From: Gammaproteobacteria bacterium | Lineage (GTDB): Bacteria > Pseudomonadota > Gammaproteobacteria > Enterobacterales > Psychrobiaceae | Length of the DNA: 64,000 nt | Assembly (NCBI GenBank): GCA_013214945.1 | Contig: JABSRT010000004.1 | Location: 1 to 64,000, forward strand | Direction of reading: 5' to 3' | Shown: in pieces, positions 8,214 to 17,956 of the stretch | How the letters are laid out: each line of letters begins with the position of its first letter | Numbering within the stretch: the stretch's first letter is position 1 | Notes under the pieces: generated by a model | The model's input: the letters and a program-made list of their open reading frames with translations, nothing else | The model's database searches: none | What the model was told of the DNA's origin: nothing | Position numbers and translations under genes: made by a program

Positions 8214-10073
8214 ATGGCAATATCGAAAATTATTTATCTGCTAAAGATCATCGGATCCTTAGTGCTAACTTTTACATTTTCTTCATTTACCTTTAGCCAA
8301 GGTGAACAAGCAGAACTGACATCAAAGTCTCGGGTTCAACAAACCCGATCGATTGACCAAATGCTCGATCAGGCAGAATTGAGCATCAATACCAACATGG
8401 TCGAAATGGAAAAGCTATTAACTGTCATTTCAAATATGGCTAAGCCACTTGATCAATTGCAGCGTCATCGTTTAATGCTGTTGCAAGCTAATCAACTGAT
8501 TTTAGAAACTGAATTTGAACAAGCCGATGCCATTCTCGAGCAGCTGATGCGGCAGCAACCCAATACTACCACCATGATTAGGGCCACCTATTTTCGGGCG
8601 CACATTGCTGATATATTAGAAAATTATGGTCAAGCCTTTTCATATTTACATCGTTTGGATCAATATCCGCGACTGGCAATTTCCCGTCATCAACAGTTTA
8701 AAACATTGACCCTCGCTACTAATTTATATAGTAAAGCAAATGCATATGCTCTGGCTTTAGATTTCGCTCGTCGGGCTTTGTCTATTGCTCGCCAGGGGAG
8801 CTCTGCTCAGATGATGTGTTATGCATTACGTTCAATAACCAACATTTATATAAACTCTAAAGAATACGATAAAGCCAAGAGTTATGCGTCGCAATCTATC
8901 GAGTTTTGTACTGATGCTAAAGAGCCAACAGCCTTAGCTAATTCTTATGTCAATCTGTCTTATTGGTATCGAGAGCACCAGGATTATACTCAGCAGCGAC
9001 AGCTACTGACGCAGGCCATTACACTGTATCAGCAGCAGCATTTTAAATTGAGTATTAACTTCGCTAGTTTGTTATTAGTTGAATCCTATATATTAGATAA
9101 TGACTTTGTTAATGCCGGCAAAATTATGACTAACGTCTTTAGTGACGTAGAGCAATTAAATGTGCTGAGTGAGTTGATGTTAGGTTATCGACTGAAAGCG
9201 ATGTTGTTTGAACACTCAGGGGATTGGCCACAAGCGATGGTCTATTTTAAAAAATTCTTAGCCGCAGCATCGGATGTGAATGGTAACAGCAGCAAGCTTA
9301 ATCAAGCTTACTTACAAATGCGTTTTGACAATAAAATCAGTCAGCAATCTAAAGTTATTAATCAAATTGAGCATAATAATATTAAGCTGATGATCAAAAT
9401 TGAGGGGCTAACCAATATTTTAATCGTCGTTTGTGCATTACTCGTTTTATCAATATCATTTTATTGCTTTACTTTTTATCGACGAAGTAAAACGATGACA
9501 ACGGTCGAGCGCAGCAATTTTGATGAGTTGACTCAACTGTATAATGCTGATTACGGCTTTAGTTTAGCTAAAACTATGCTTGAAAATAGTGAGAGTAGCG
9601 AGCTACCTTTTGGGGTTGTGTGCATTAATATAGATTTCATGAGCGCGGTTAACAACAGCTTTAGTCATGACTTTGGTGATATTTTATTGCAAGCATTTGC
9701 CAGTAAAATTAAATGTTTAGTCAGTGATGACGGCATTGTTATTCGCCATAGCGGTGACTCTTTTATTGCCTGTACCCGTAGCTTAGATACTGAACAACTG
9801 ACCGACTTGATTATAAAAATTCATCAATGCCTCGATGGCATAATGATCGATCGACAAAAGATTATTGTCAGTTGCTCGATTGGTTGGACATTGGAGCACG
9901 GCGAGCAGTATTCAAATGTCGATCAAGAGTTATCCCTGTTAATCGACCACGCTACTGAGGCGCTTGAGCAAGCCAAATTTAGTGGCCGAAATCAATGGCT
10001 GCGTTATCAGCCAGCGAAATCGAATGAGCCTTTTACTGAACTTAATATACGCCGTATTAGTGATAGTTTTTAG
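8214..10073 (+). CDS. TPR-repeat membrane protein with degenerate GGDEF domain
   Basis: This 619-residue protein has an N-terminal signal or anchor, a helical TPR-like region (about 40-390, periplasmic by topology), one transmembrane helix (about 398-422) and a cytoplasmic GGDEF-type domain (about 430-610). The signature loop reads S513-G-D-S-F517 instead of GGDEF. The fourth position, the catalytic acid, is serine, so cyclase activity is doubtful and a sensory or scaffold role is likelier. It converges on lapD 29 bp away. The family of TPR-GGDEF proteins is common in Alteromonadales. The start ATG has only a weak ribosome site. Confidence 0.82.
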   Translation: MAISKIIYLLKIIGSLVLTFTFSSFTFSQGEQAELTSKSRVQQTRSIDQMLDQAELSINTNMVEMEKLLTVISNMAKPLDQLQRHRLMLLQANQLILETEFEQADAILEQLMRQQPNTTTMIRATYFRAHIADILENYGQAFSYLHRLDQYPRLAISRHQQFKTLTLATNLYSKANAYALALDFARRALSIARQGSSAQMMCYALRSITNIYINSKEYDKAKSYASQSIEFCTDAKEPTALANSYVNLSYWYREHQDYTQQRQLLTQAITLYQQQHFKLSINFASLLLVESYILDNDFVNAGKIMTNVFSDVEQLNVLSELMLGYRLKAMLFEHSGDWPQAMVYFKKFLAAASDVNGNSSKLNQAYLQMRFDNKISQQSKVINQIEHNNIKLMIKIEGLTNILIVVCALLVLSISFYCFTFYRRSKTMTTVERSNFDELTQLYNADYGFSLAKTMLENSESSELPFGVVCINIDFMSAVNNSFSHDFGDILLQAFASKIKCLVSDDGIVIRHSGDSFIACTRSLDTEQLTDLIIKIHQCLDGIMIDRQKIIVSCSIGWTLEHGEQYSNVDQELSLLIDHATEALEQAKFSGRNQWLRYQPAKSNEPFTELNIRRISDSF

Positions 10074-10102
10074 CCCTAAGGCTTCAGACCCTAGTTGGTC
10101 AC

Positions 10103-12037
10103 TTATACCGCTATCGTGCTAATGTCTTGCGGTGGTGCAATAAAACCTTGAATGCCATCAACCCGCAAGCTTTGAAAATTAATCAGTTGGTCGCTGTCTT
10201 CGATTGCTGTTGCAATGACTTCAATATTTAACCCTTTTAGCACATTGATTAACGCGCGACACAGTTCATTGTTATGCTCAGATCTTTCGTAGAAAGCAAA
10301 AGCTTGATCCAATTTTACGTAATGTGGTTTTAATTGTTGCAGATAAGTCAGTGAGTCCATTTGCCGGCCACAATGGTCGATGCCAAATTTAGCGCCGTTA
10401 TCTCTAATCACTTCACATAAAATTTGACATTGATCCAAGCTACTGTTGACTGCCGATTCTGGTAACTCAAAATGAAGAGCATGTGCTTGAGGCAACTTTC
10501 TTAAAAATTTAGCGAGCCATTGATGAAACTGTGGGCTGTTAATACTGTCATGGGTTAAATTAATGGCTAAAGGTTCGTAGCACATTTTCACCACGTCTTG
10601 TTGCACTATTATTTCTAATAAACACTGATCTAGGTTATGACCTAACGAAAACAATTCAATATAGGGCACAAATTGGCTAGCACTTATGCGTTCACCATCG
10701 ATATTTAAGTGGCAGTATATTTCACGTTGAATGACTTCGTTAGAGTCGATATGGGAAATAGGTTGCCATTGTAATAAAAATTGTTTTTGACTAATAGCGG
10801 TGACCAATATTTCTCGCCATTGTTCTTTGCTATATTTTTGTTGCTGGTGCTGCGCATCGAACCAATGGCTAATTCGGTGTTCTTGAATTGCTTGCTGCAG
10901 TGCGTTGTCTGATTGAGATAAAATATCAGTCAAGGTTGTGCCAAGCGCTCGTTCGCTAACCCCCAGTGCAAATCCCTGATTGGGTTCGCAGCCCGCTTTT
11001 GACATTTCTTGATTAATTAGACGTATTAGTGACTGCAGATAAGTCTCTAGTTGATGGCGATCGCCTTTGGTGACTAAGAAAGCAAACTCGGTATTGGCAA
11101 TTCGAGCAATGACACAATCGGCTTGCACTAGCAATTCGCTTTGCAGCCGTTTTGATAATACTTTAATCGTTTCATCGCGCACCTGATAGCCATATTTACT
11201 ATGAATTTCATCTAGCCAATCAAATTTAGCGAGGATCAGTCCGCCATCCCCAGGATCTGCTAACCAACTGGTTATTTGGCCTGAAAGGTGCTGTCTGTTT
11301 GGCAACCCAGAAACCCTGTCGGTTAAATTGATCAGTTTCAATTTATTAACTTCATCGTCTAAGGTAACAAACACGTTTTTGAGTTGATCTGATATGGTAT
11401 TAATTGCCGTGACGACCTCTTTTAGCTCCGTGGTTTTTGGCATGATTAATTGTTGGGTAAATTTTTGCTTAGCGATTGCTTTGGCGTATTCACTAATACG
11501 ATATAGCGGCATTAATATTTGTTTTAATCTGACATGTAATATCACTATCACCAGCACCAGTAATATCGCGAGTACGACTAAGGCCATGCTCATAATACGC
11601 CATAGCTCTTGATAAGCTAAGGCTGGGTGGGCCTCAACTTTTAGCGTTGCCAGTTGAACTTGTCCCGAGCTTATCGTTATTGTTTTCGTCAGATCACCAA
11701 ATAATTCAAGCGCACTGAACCATTGCGGCACACCGTGTATAGTTACTGAGTTGCGCCAGATTTGTTGCTGATTATCGGTCAGCCAAGTCAAGGTCACTTG
11801 GCGATAAAAGCCCCCTTCGGAAATCACTTTAATTAATTTTGTCGCACCGACTTGATCTCCTGTTTCTAAATGAGGTTGTAAAATTAGGCCTAATGATACA
11901 CTGGTATTGTTGAGATCCAGTGTCATCTGGTTATTCATAAAATCACGGGTTTGGCTAAATTGAAAAAAGACTAAGCAGAGCATCACTAATAACATCAAGC
12001 CAAGCAGCAAGGAATAAATTTGTTTAAATAAGGTCAT
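10103..12037 (-). CDS. lapD: LapD-like c-di-GMP receptor controlling adhesin release
   Basis: This 644-residue inner-membrane protein has the LapD layout: first transmembrane helix (about 7-28), periplasmic LapD/MoxY-type domain (about 29-150), second helix (about 150-170), HAMP, then degenerate GGDEF and EAL domains. The GGDEF loop reads N315-T-E-F and the EAL signature reads E439-I-Y, so both activities should be lost while c-di-GMP binding can remain. In Pseudomonas, LapD bound to c-di-GMP sequesters the protease LapG and keeps LapA on the surface. The length matches LapD (about 650). It follows the secretion genes on the same strand after a 146-bp gap. No lapG lies beside it, which is unusual. 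Confidence 0.88.
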   Translation of the reverse strand: MTLFKQIYSLLLGLMLLVMLCLVFFQFSQTRDFMNNQMTLDLNNTSVSLGLILQPHLETGDQVGATKLIKVISEGGFYRQVTLTWLTDNQQQIWRNSVTIHGVPQWFSALELFGDLTKTITISSGQVQLATLKVEAHPALAYQELWRIMSMALVVLAILLVLVIVILHVRLKQILMPLYRISEYAKAIAKQKFTQQLIMPKTTELKEVVTAINTISDQLKNVFVTLDDEVNKLKLINLTDRVSGLPNRQHLSGQITSWLADPGDGGLILAKFDWLDEIHSKYGYQVRDETIKVLSKRLQSELLVQADCVIARIANTEFAFLVTKGDRHQLETYLQSLIRLINQEMSKAGCEPNQGFALGVSERALGTTLTDILSQSDNALQQAIQEHRISHWFDAQHQQQKYSKEQWREILVTAISQKQFLLQWQPISHIDSNEVIQREIYCHLNIDGERISASQFVPYIELFSLGHNLDQCLLEIIVQQDVVKMCYEPLAINLTHDSINSPQFHQWLAKFLRKLPQAHALHFELPESAVNSSLDQCQILCEVIRDNGAKFGIDHCGRQMDSLTYLQQLKPHYVKLDQAFAFYERSEHNNELCRALINVLKGLNIEVIATAIEDSDQLINFQSLRVDGIQGFIAPPQDISTIAV

Positions 12038-12183
12038 GGGGCTAGTGCTCCAGTTCTTGCTGGTGCGAATTTGTGAACATTAGCAGCACCATTGGGTATT
12101 GATCTATACTGGCGGAATTAACCATTGTAATAACTACCTTTTATCTGATGGAACTTGAGTCGAATATGAGTACGCCGCGGTTA

Positions 12184-12807
12184 TTAATACTCTATTTGGT
12201 CAACGGAATAAATTGTCCAAATCATTTGGTCAACCTGCGCTGTTTTGCTCAGTTGCGCGACAATACGTCGATTAATCCGGTGATCTTTATCGGTATCTCC
12301 GTAAGCTTTGAGGCGCTCAAAGCCATAACCTATGGTTGATATTTGCAGCGGTTCAATATCAAAGTCATTAATTAAGACCGTTGCCAGTGCTTGTGCACGT
12401 TGCTGTGACAGCCGCTTATTTTCTGCCGCCAAGCCGACTTTGCTAGTATGTGCTTCGATTAACACTTTGTTATCGGGATCGTCGGTTAAGAACTTGGCAA
12501 CTTGCTCTATTTGTTGGTAATCATCGCTGGGAATAATGGCGGAGTGATTAGCAAACTTTATATCTAGGGTTAAACGCTGGTTAGTTGCTTGACTATTGCT
12601 ACAACCAAGATTATTAATCTGGGCACCAAGCATTGTTTCAATGCATTTGTCACGAGCTCCAATCACACCATCGTGGTCAAGATCACTGAGTTCTTGTAGT
12701 TGCTCGATGTTATCCATATTCGCTAATTTTAGATCGGCACAGGCTGAGGTCACTAGCACTGTTGCGCCAATGATTAATGCTTGGACCTGTTGTGAAAACT
12801 GATTCAT
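12184..12807 (-). CDS. OmpA-family lipoprotein of the adhesin operon
   Basis: This 207-residue outer-membrane lipoprotein has a signal peptide ending in the lipobox VTSAC, a calcium-binding-like motif (DLDHDGVIGARDKC) and a C-terminal OmpA-like peptidoglycan-binding domain (about residues 80-190, motifs HTSKVG, LSQQRAQAL, GYGFERLKA, INRRI). It overlaps the end of the TolC-like gene by four bases and is the last gene of the tightly spaced secretion operon. OmpA-type proteins often accompany type I secretion systems for giant adhesins. Here it may anchor the outer-membrane channel to the wall, which is inference. Confidence 0.87.
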   Translation of the reverse strand: MNQFSQQVQALIIGATVLVTSACADLKLANMDNIEQLQELSDLDHDGVIGARDKCIETMLGAQINNLGCSNSQATNQRLTLDIKFANHSAIIPSDDYQQIEQVAKFLTDDPDNKVLIEAHTSKVGLAAENKRLSQQRAQALATVLINDFDIEPLQISTIGYGFERLKAYGDTDKDHRINRRIVAQLSKTAQVDQMIWTIYSVDQIEY

Positions 12808-14192
12808 TGGACATTTCCTCGGTGGTAATTATGCTCTCCTTGCCAAGTGCTGGATCGAGTAATCCGAAATGAATCGAGCAAGACTCCTGTGGCGTTGAGC
12901 AAGCGATATCTGGCATCGAGCTCACTAAACTGGCTTGCTAAGTAATCTTGACGTGCTTGAAATAATTCATTTTCGGTATCGAGTAAATCAAGCAGGCTGC
13001 GTTGGCCGAGATTAAATTGTTGTTCGTAATAGCGCTGAGTCTCCTTGGCTGAGATCACATGTTGCTTAATGAAATTGAGCTGTGAGCCCAACATTTCATA
13101 AGCATTCCAAGCCAGTTCAAAGCCTTCGGTTACTTGACGATGCGCTCGAATATTAATTTCATTAGCTTGGGTTATTTTATAGGCGGCGTCGCGTTCTTGC
13201 GCGCGAGTTTTACCGCCAGCGTAGAGGTTATAATTAAGCCTTATCATAGCGGTGAAGTCATTGTCATGGCCGCCAACCCCTGAGCCATCTTCACCACGGG
13301 TATCATTATTTGTATTGGCGCTCAACTCAAAGCTAAGTTGTGGGTAATAATCGGCGTTAATTACCTTTTTATACGACTGTGCGGCGTTAATATCTTGCGC
13401 AGCTGATCTAATGACTAGGTGGTTTTCCTGTGCTTGGATAAGGCCGGCATCTAAACTGGTTGGCAACATATCGGCATCTGGAACCGGAATGATTAAGTCA
13501 TCGGCCGCGGTATTAGTTAGGCGTTTAAACTGGCTGCCGGCATCGTTAAAATTATTACGGGCTGCAACATTATTAGACTGAGCGCGGGCTAAGCGACCTG
13601 ACACTTGAGATAAGTCAGCGACGCTGCCAAAACCCGAATCAGTACGTTCTTTTATTTGCTCATAAATAGCACGGTGATCCGAGACGTTTTTGTCTGACAG
13701 ACTTAATAACTGCTCGGTCTTTAAATAATTTAGATAAGATTTAGCAACCGACAATGCTAAATCTTCAGCGGTACTTAGCAGCGTTAATTGCTCGGCATAT
13801 GCCTCGAACATCGTGCGCTCAACATCGTTACTGGTCCGCATGCCATCAAATAATACTTGTCGTAAGCTCAAGCCAAATTCACCACGCATTAAGTCGGTGG
13901 TATCGTCACCGGCTCCTGAGGCGCTACGACGACTGCTCGGGGTATTGGTATATTCATAACCATAACCAGCGTTGAGATCGATCGTGGGTAAATAGGCCGC
14001 TGAGGCGATATCTACTTGTTGTTCGAAACTTTTGAATTTAGCGAAAGATTGCCGAATATCAGGGTGGGTATCTAATGCCAGCGCGACCACTTGCTCTAGG
14101 CTTTGTGCCGCGACATTGGTGGTCAATAGGGTGCTTAAGCACCAAAGACCCACTGATAATTTACTCGGCTTTAAAAATATTCTATCGTCCAT
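12804..14192 (-). CDS. lapE: TolC-family outer-membrane channel of type I secretion
   Basis: This 462-residue outer-membrane channel is for adhesin export. It has a signal peptide (cleavage near NVAAQ-S), two OEP repeats of the TolC fold (about 35-230 and 245-440), a periodic helical tunnel, and the typical C-terminal motif QARQDYLASQFSELDARYRLL. It lies 43 bp after the membrane-fusion gene and overlaps the OmpA-like gene. LapE of the Lap system is the closest functional counterpart. Confidence 0.9.
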   Translation of the reverse strand: MDDRIFLKPSKLSVGLWCLSTLLTTNVAAQSLEQVVALALDTHPDIRQSFAKFKSFEQQVDIASAAYLPTIDLNAGYGYEYTNTPSSRRSASGAGDDTTDLMRGEFGLSLRQVLFDGMRTSNDVERTMFEAYAEQLTLLSTAEDLALSVAKSYLNYLKTEQLLSLSDKNVSDHRAIYEQIKERTDSGFGSVADLSQVSGRLARAQSNNVAARNNFNDAGSQFKRLTNTAADDLIIPVPDADMLPTSLDAGLIQAQENHLVIRSAAQDINAAQSYKKVINADYYPQLSFELSANTNNDTRGEDGSGVGGHDNDFTAMIRLNYNLYAGGKTRAQERDAAYKITQANEINIRAHRQVTEGFELAWNAYEMLGSQLNFIKQHVISAKETQRYYEQQFNLGQRSLLDLLDTENELFQARQDYLASQFSELDARYRLLNATGVLLDSFRITRSSTWQGEHNYHRGNVQ

Positions 14193-14235
14193 GATCGCTC
14201 CATCTGTCTTACTGTTTATTCAAATTTATGGCGTT

Positions 14236-15609
14236 TTATCGTTCGCGTAGTGCGGCTTGTTTCGCGCGTAATATTGGGTTTAAGATGTATTCTAAAATAG
14301 TTCGTTTACCGGTGATTACATCAACACTGGTCATCATGCCCGGTATAATGCTCATGTCTTCATTGGCTTTATTTTTAATGCTCGAGGCATCTGTTCTGAC
14401 CCGAATTATATAATAACTAGTCCCATCATCGTCTTGGGTGGTGTCGGCACTGATGTGCTCAACCTCGCCTGTCAGGCCGCCATACCGGGCAAAGTCATAA
14501 GCGGTTATTTTTACCACTGCTGGTAATCCTGGATAAATAAATCCGATATCCCGTGGTTTTATTTTTGCTTCAACTAATAACATATCATCGGTCGGTACTA
14601 TTTCAATGATCGTTTGCCCTGGCTGAATAACACCACCTAAGGTATTAATGTGGATTGTTTTGATGGTTCCGATGACTGGTGAAGTAATTAATGCTTTGGT
14701 TACTTTGTCTTTGACCCCGACCTGTGCTTCAGTGATCTTAGATAAACTACTTTGCAACTCATTAAGTTGAGCTCTGGCTTCGGTACGGTAGACTAAAACG
14801 GTGTCACGGCGTTGCAAGATACTTTCTTCGACGGATGCTTGCAGTTTAGGCTTTAACAAACGCACTGCGCTTAATTCCCCTCTAATATCATTAACACTGC
14901 GTTCGAGTTTAAGTAATTCAATTTTAGGGACAATATTTTTTTTAGCCAGCGGCCGAGTTAATGCTAATTCTTTTGAAGCTAAATTGTAGCTGGTTTTCAA
15001 GGTTCTTATTTTAGACGATAATTCGGTTACTTCTTGAATTCTTTGTAAGATTTGTCTTTCTTGAATCGCAACTTGATTAATTATGCTATCTAGCCGGCCA
15101 TCGTATTCGTTCTGTTGACGCTTGACCAACGCTGGAGATTTTAGGTTGAGATCTTCAGGATAGACCAATGTTTTCTTGGTAATGGCTATCTGTAACTGCC
15201 AATCACTTGCCTCGCCAACGAGAATGCTTGAAAGCTCAGCTCGTAGTCGAATTATGTTCGCTCTTAAACTATCTACTTCTTGTTTTTGTTGGGCAAAATC
15301 AGATCGGAAACGGGTGTCGTCAATGCGAGCTAAGGGTTGCCCTTGTTTGACCTGCATGCCTTCTTTAACAAATAATTTTTGTAAAACCCCGCCGTCTAAA
15401 CTTTGAATAATTTGAATTTGAGAGGAGGGAATTATTTTACCCTGTCCGGTTGTTACCTGTTCCAGCGACGAAAAATAAGACCAAGTTATAAAACTTAAAA
15501 TAAGCGCAGCTAGCGTCCAAATGGTTAAGCGATGCAAGCTCGGTACTTCGGTCAGTAAAGCGCCGTAGACATCGTCGGCCATGGAGATATCTTGTTGGGT
15601 TACTTTCAT
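14236..15609 (-). CDS. lapC: HlyD/LapC-type membrane-fusion protein
   Basis: This 457-residue periplasmic adaptor links the ABC transporter to the TolC-like channel. One N-terminal membrane helix (about 30-48) is followed by a lipoyl-like half motif (SLDGGVLQKLFVKEGMQVKQ), long coiled-coil helices (about 95-280), and a C-terminal beta-barrel with the HlyD signature (GLPAVVKITAYDFARYGGL). Its start codon overlaps the lapB stop by four bases, so translation is coupled. Length and domain order are normal for the type I secretion HlyD family. Confidence 0.93.
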   Translation of the reverse strand: MKVTQQDISMADDVYGALLTEVPSLHRLTIWTLAALILSFITWSYFSSLEQVTTGQGKIIPSSQIQIIQSLDGGVLQKLFVKEGMQVKQGQPLARIDDTRFRSDFAQQKQEVDSLRANIIRLRAELSSILVGEASDWQLQIAITKKTLVYPEDLNLKSPALVKRQQNEYDGRLDSIINQVAIQERQILQRIQEVTELSSKIRTLKTSYNLASKELALTRPLAKKNIVPKIELLKLERSVNDIRGELSAVRLLKPKLQASVEESILQRRDTVLVYRTEARAQLNELQSSLSKITEAQVGVKDKVTKALITSPVIGTIKTIHINTLGGVIQPGQTIIEIVPTDDMLLVEAKIKPRDIGFIYPGLPAVVKITAYDFARYGGLTGEVEHISADTTQDDDGTSYYIIRVRTDASSIKNKANEDMSIIPGMMTSVDVITGKRTILEYILNPILRAKQAALRER

Positions 15610-17780
15610 GAAGCCACCTCGGTATTGAGCTGGCCATTTTTCAACTGCTGTAATACCGCATCTTTTGAGCCATCAGCAATTATTCGTCCCCGGTCTAACA
15701 CAATAACCCGGTCGACTAAGCTCAGTAGGTGCATTTTATGGGTAATTAATATCATGGTGCGATCTTTGACCGTGGCTGAAATTGAGTTGATAAATAGTTT
15801 TTCAGCGCGGGCGTCTAGACTTGCGGTTGGCTCGTCTAACAATAAAATAGCGGGGTCATTCAGAGTCGCGCGGGCCAAAGCAATTGATTGACGTTGACCA
15901 CGAGATAATGCATTGCCGCCTTCACCCACTTGTTGATCTAACCCTTGGCTGTCCTGATCGGTAAATAAACTGACACCTGACAATTGCACCGCACGGATCA
16001 GTTGATACTCGGTGACTTGGCGGGTACCGAATAATATATTATCGCGAATAGAGCCGTGAAATAAGGTGATATCTTGCGGTAAATAACCAAAATTTTGGCG
16101 TAAGTTACTTGGATGTATTTGCTGGTGGTTGAGGCCATCAAAGCGTAAATTGCCTGCGGTAGGTTGATAAAGTCCCAGTAATACCTTGGCTAGCGTCGTT
16201 TTTCCTGAGCCATTACGGCCGATGATCGCAATTTTTTCGCCAGGCTTGATTGCGATAGACATCGGATACAATGCTGGTTTTTCACACTCAGGATAGGTAA
16301 AGCCTAAATGTTCGGCATCTATTCGCCCTGCTAGTTTGCTGCGGCCGACTAAATGCGCTTTGTTTTCAAACTCACCTTGTTGATCCATTAAACTATTAAG
16401 TTGTCTGAGCGCGCTAATTGTTTGATTTGAACGAGTCAGTAATGAGGCTAGTTTTGCCATCGGCGAAATCGCTCGGCTCGACAGCATAACTGCGGCAATA
16501 ATACCGCCCATCGAGATCAGATTTTCAGAGACGCGATATACCCCCATAACGACAACCCCAATTACCGTGACTTGCACAATAAAGCTGGCAACGTTAGTGA
16601 CTGAGTTAGTAATTACTTTCGACTTGAGTTGCCAATTTGAAGTATGGCCGATCATTTGCTGCCAGGCGTTTTGAATCACACCTTCGGCGCCGTTGGCTTT
16701 GATCGATTCAAGCGAGCTTAAGCACTCAATTAAATGGCCATGGCGCAAGCCAGAAAATTTATTGGTTTCTTCAATCGCTGCCCGCAACTTAGGTTGCATT
16801 AAAAAAGTGTAACCAAGAATGATCACCGTGGCGACAATAGGGAACAGCACTAAATCGCCGGCGACGAGATAAATAATGAACATAAATAAGGCGGCAAAGG
16901 GTAAATCGACCAAGGCGGTAATAGTCGCGGAAGACAAAAAGTCACGGACGCTATCAAATTCACTTAATTGGCGCGCCATTCCGCCAATACTCGGGGCGCG
17001 TTTTTCCAGAGGAATGCCAATTACTTTTGAAAATAGCTTTGCTGACACCTGAATATCCACTTTTTTTCCAGCGACATCAATCAGGTAACCTCTAAGTTGT
17101 TTTAAAATAAAATCAAAAAGATAGGCAATACCGGCTCCGATAGCGAGCACCCACAATGACTCAAATGCGAGATTAGGCACTACCTTGTCGTAAATATTCA
17201 TTACAAATAACGGTGAAACCAAGGCAAAAATATTAATCAAAATTGAAGCAATAATTACATCGCGGTAAATAGAGGCTGATTGCTTAATGTGTTGCAATAA
17301 CCAATGCTCAGAAGCATCGTTGACATGAACATCAAAATCTAGATCACCACGATATTGCTGTTTGATCAAGAAGGCATAACCAGCATAGCTAGATTCTAGC
17401 TGAGCAAGGGTTAATAGCTCTTGGCCGCCAGTTTCTGGTAAAGATACCGTCGCTTGATTGGTTTTATTGTTGATTTGGTGAAGGATGCAGGCTTTTTGAC
17501 CCTTTAGTAATAAAATGCAGGGCAATAACATTGCGGGAAATTCATTGAGCCCTTTACGGGTTAATTTTGCGCTTAGTCCTGCTCTTGCTGCAGCTTGGGG
17601 TAATAGCTCGGGCGATAAAATATTGCCATTAAAGGGCAAGCCAGCGGCGAGCGCTTGAGCGGAGCAGGGGTTACCAAAATGCTCACTTAATAACACGATG
17701 CTATCAAGCAATGGATCATCACTAACCTGTTGGGCAGGATTAATTGTCCACTGATCTAATTTTGCAGATGAAGTAAGCAC
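15606..17780 (-). CDS. lapB: type I secretion ABC transporter, LapB-like
   Basis: This 724-residue fused permease and ATPase exports the giant adhesin. The N-terminus (about 25-140) is a C39-peptidase-like domain without an obvious catalytic set, as in LapB and HlyB, so it should bind rather than cleave substrate. Six membrane helices (about 165-445) follow. The ATPase domain has Walker A (IGRNGSGKTTL), signature (LSRGQRQSIALAR), Walker B (ILLLDEPTASLD) and H-loop (ITHK). The start is GTG, preceded by an AAGGA-like site 12 bases upstream. It lies 176 bp after the adhesin stop codon. Confidence 0.93.
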   Translation of the reverse strand: MLTSSAKLDQWTINPAQQVSDDPLLDSIVLLSEHFGNPCSAQALAAGLPFNGNILSPELLPQAAARAGLSAKLTRKGLNEFPAMLLPCILLLKGQKACILHQINNKTNQATVSLPETGGQELLTLAQLESSYAGYAFLIKQQYRGDLDFDVHVNDASEHWLLQHIKQSASIYRDVIIASILINIFALVSPLFVMNIYDKVVPNLAFESLWVLAIGAGIAYLFDFILKQLRGYLIDVAGKKVDIQVSAKLFSKVIGIPLEKRAPSIGGMARQLSEFDSVRDFLSSATITALVDLPFAALFMFIIYLVAGDLVLFPIVATVIILGYTFLMQPKLRAAIEETNKFSGLRHGHLIECLSSLESIKANGAEGVIQNAWQQMIGHTSNWQLKSKVITNSVTNVASFIVQVTVIGVVVMGVYRVSENLISMGGIIAAVMLSSRAISPMAKLASLLTRSNQTISALRQLNSLMDQQGEFENKAHLVGRSKLAGRIDAEHLGFTYPECEKPALYPMSIAIKPGEKIAIIGRNGSGKTTLAKVLLGLYQPTAGNLRFDGLNHQQIHPSNLRQNFGYLPQDITLFHGSIRDNILFGTRQVTEYQLIRAVQLSGVSLFTDQDSQGLDQQVGEGGNALSRGQRQSIALARATLNDPAILLLDEPTASLDARAEKLFINSISATVKDRTMILITHKMHLLSLVDRVIVLDRGRIIADGSKDAVLQQLKNGQLNTEVAS

Positions 17781-17956
17781 TGAAAATATAGTTCCTTTAT
17801 ATAATCATGACGTTGGCACAAGAGAATAGCAACCAAACTAGCATATTTATTGAGCTAAGTAATAAATTCTTTTATTGCGCGCAGAGATAACTTTGTTACG
17901 TTGCGGTGATTATCGCAGTGGCTAGCTAGTATTTGCCACTGCGAAAATCCTTATCC

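Noticed and set aside
12148-14413. Plus-strand open frames opposite the OmpA-like and TolC-like genes
   Set aside because: They are antisense shadows of well-supported genes without ribosome sites or family motifs.
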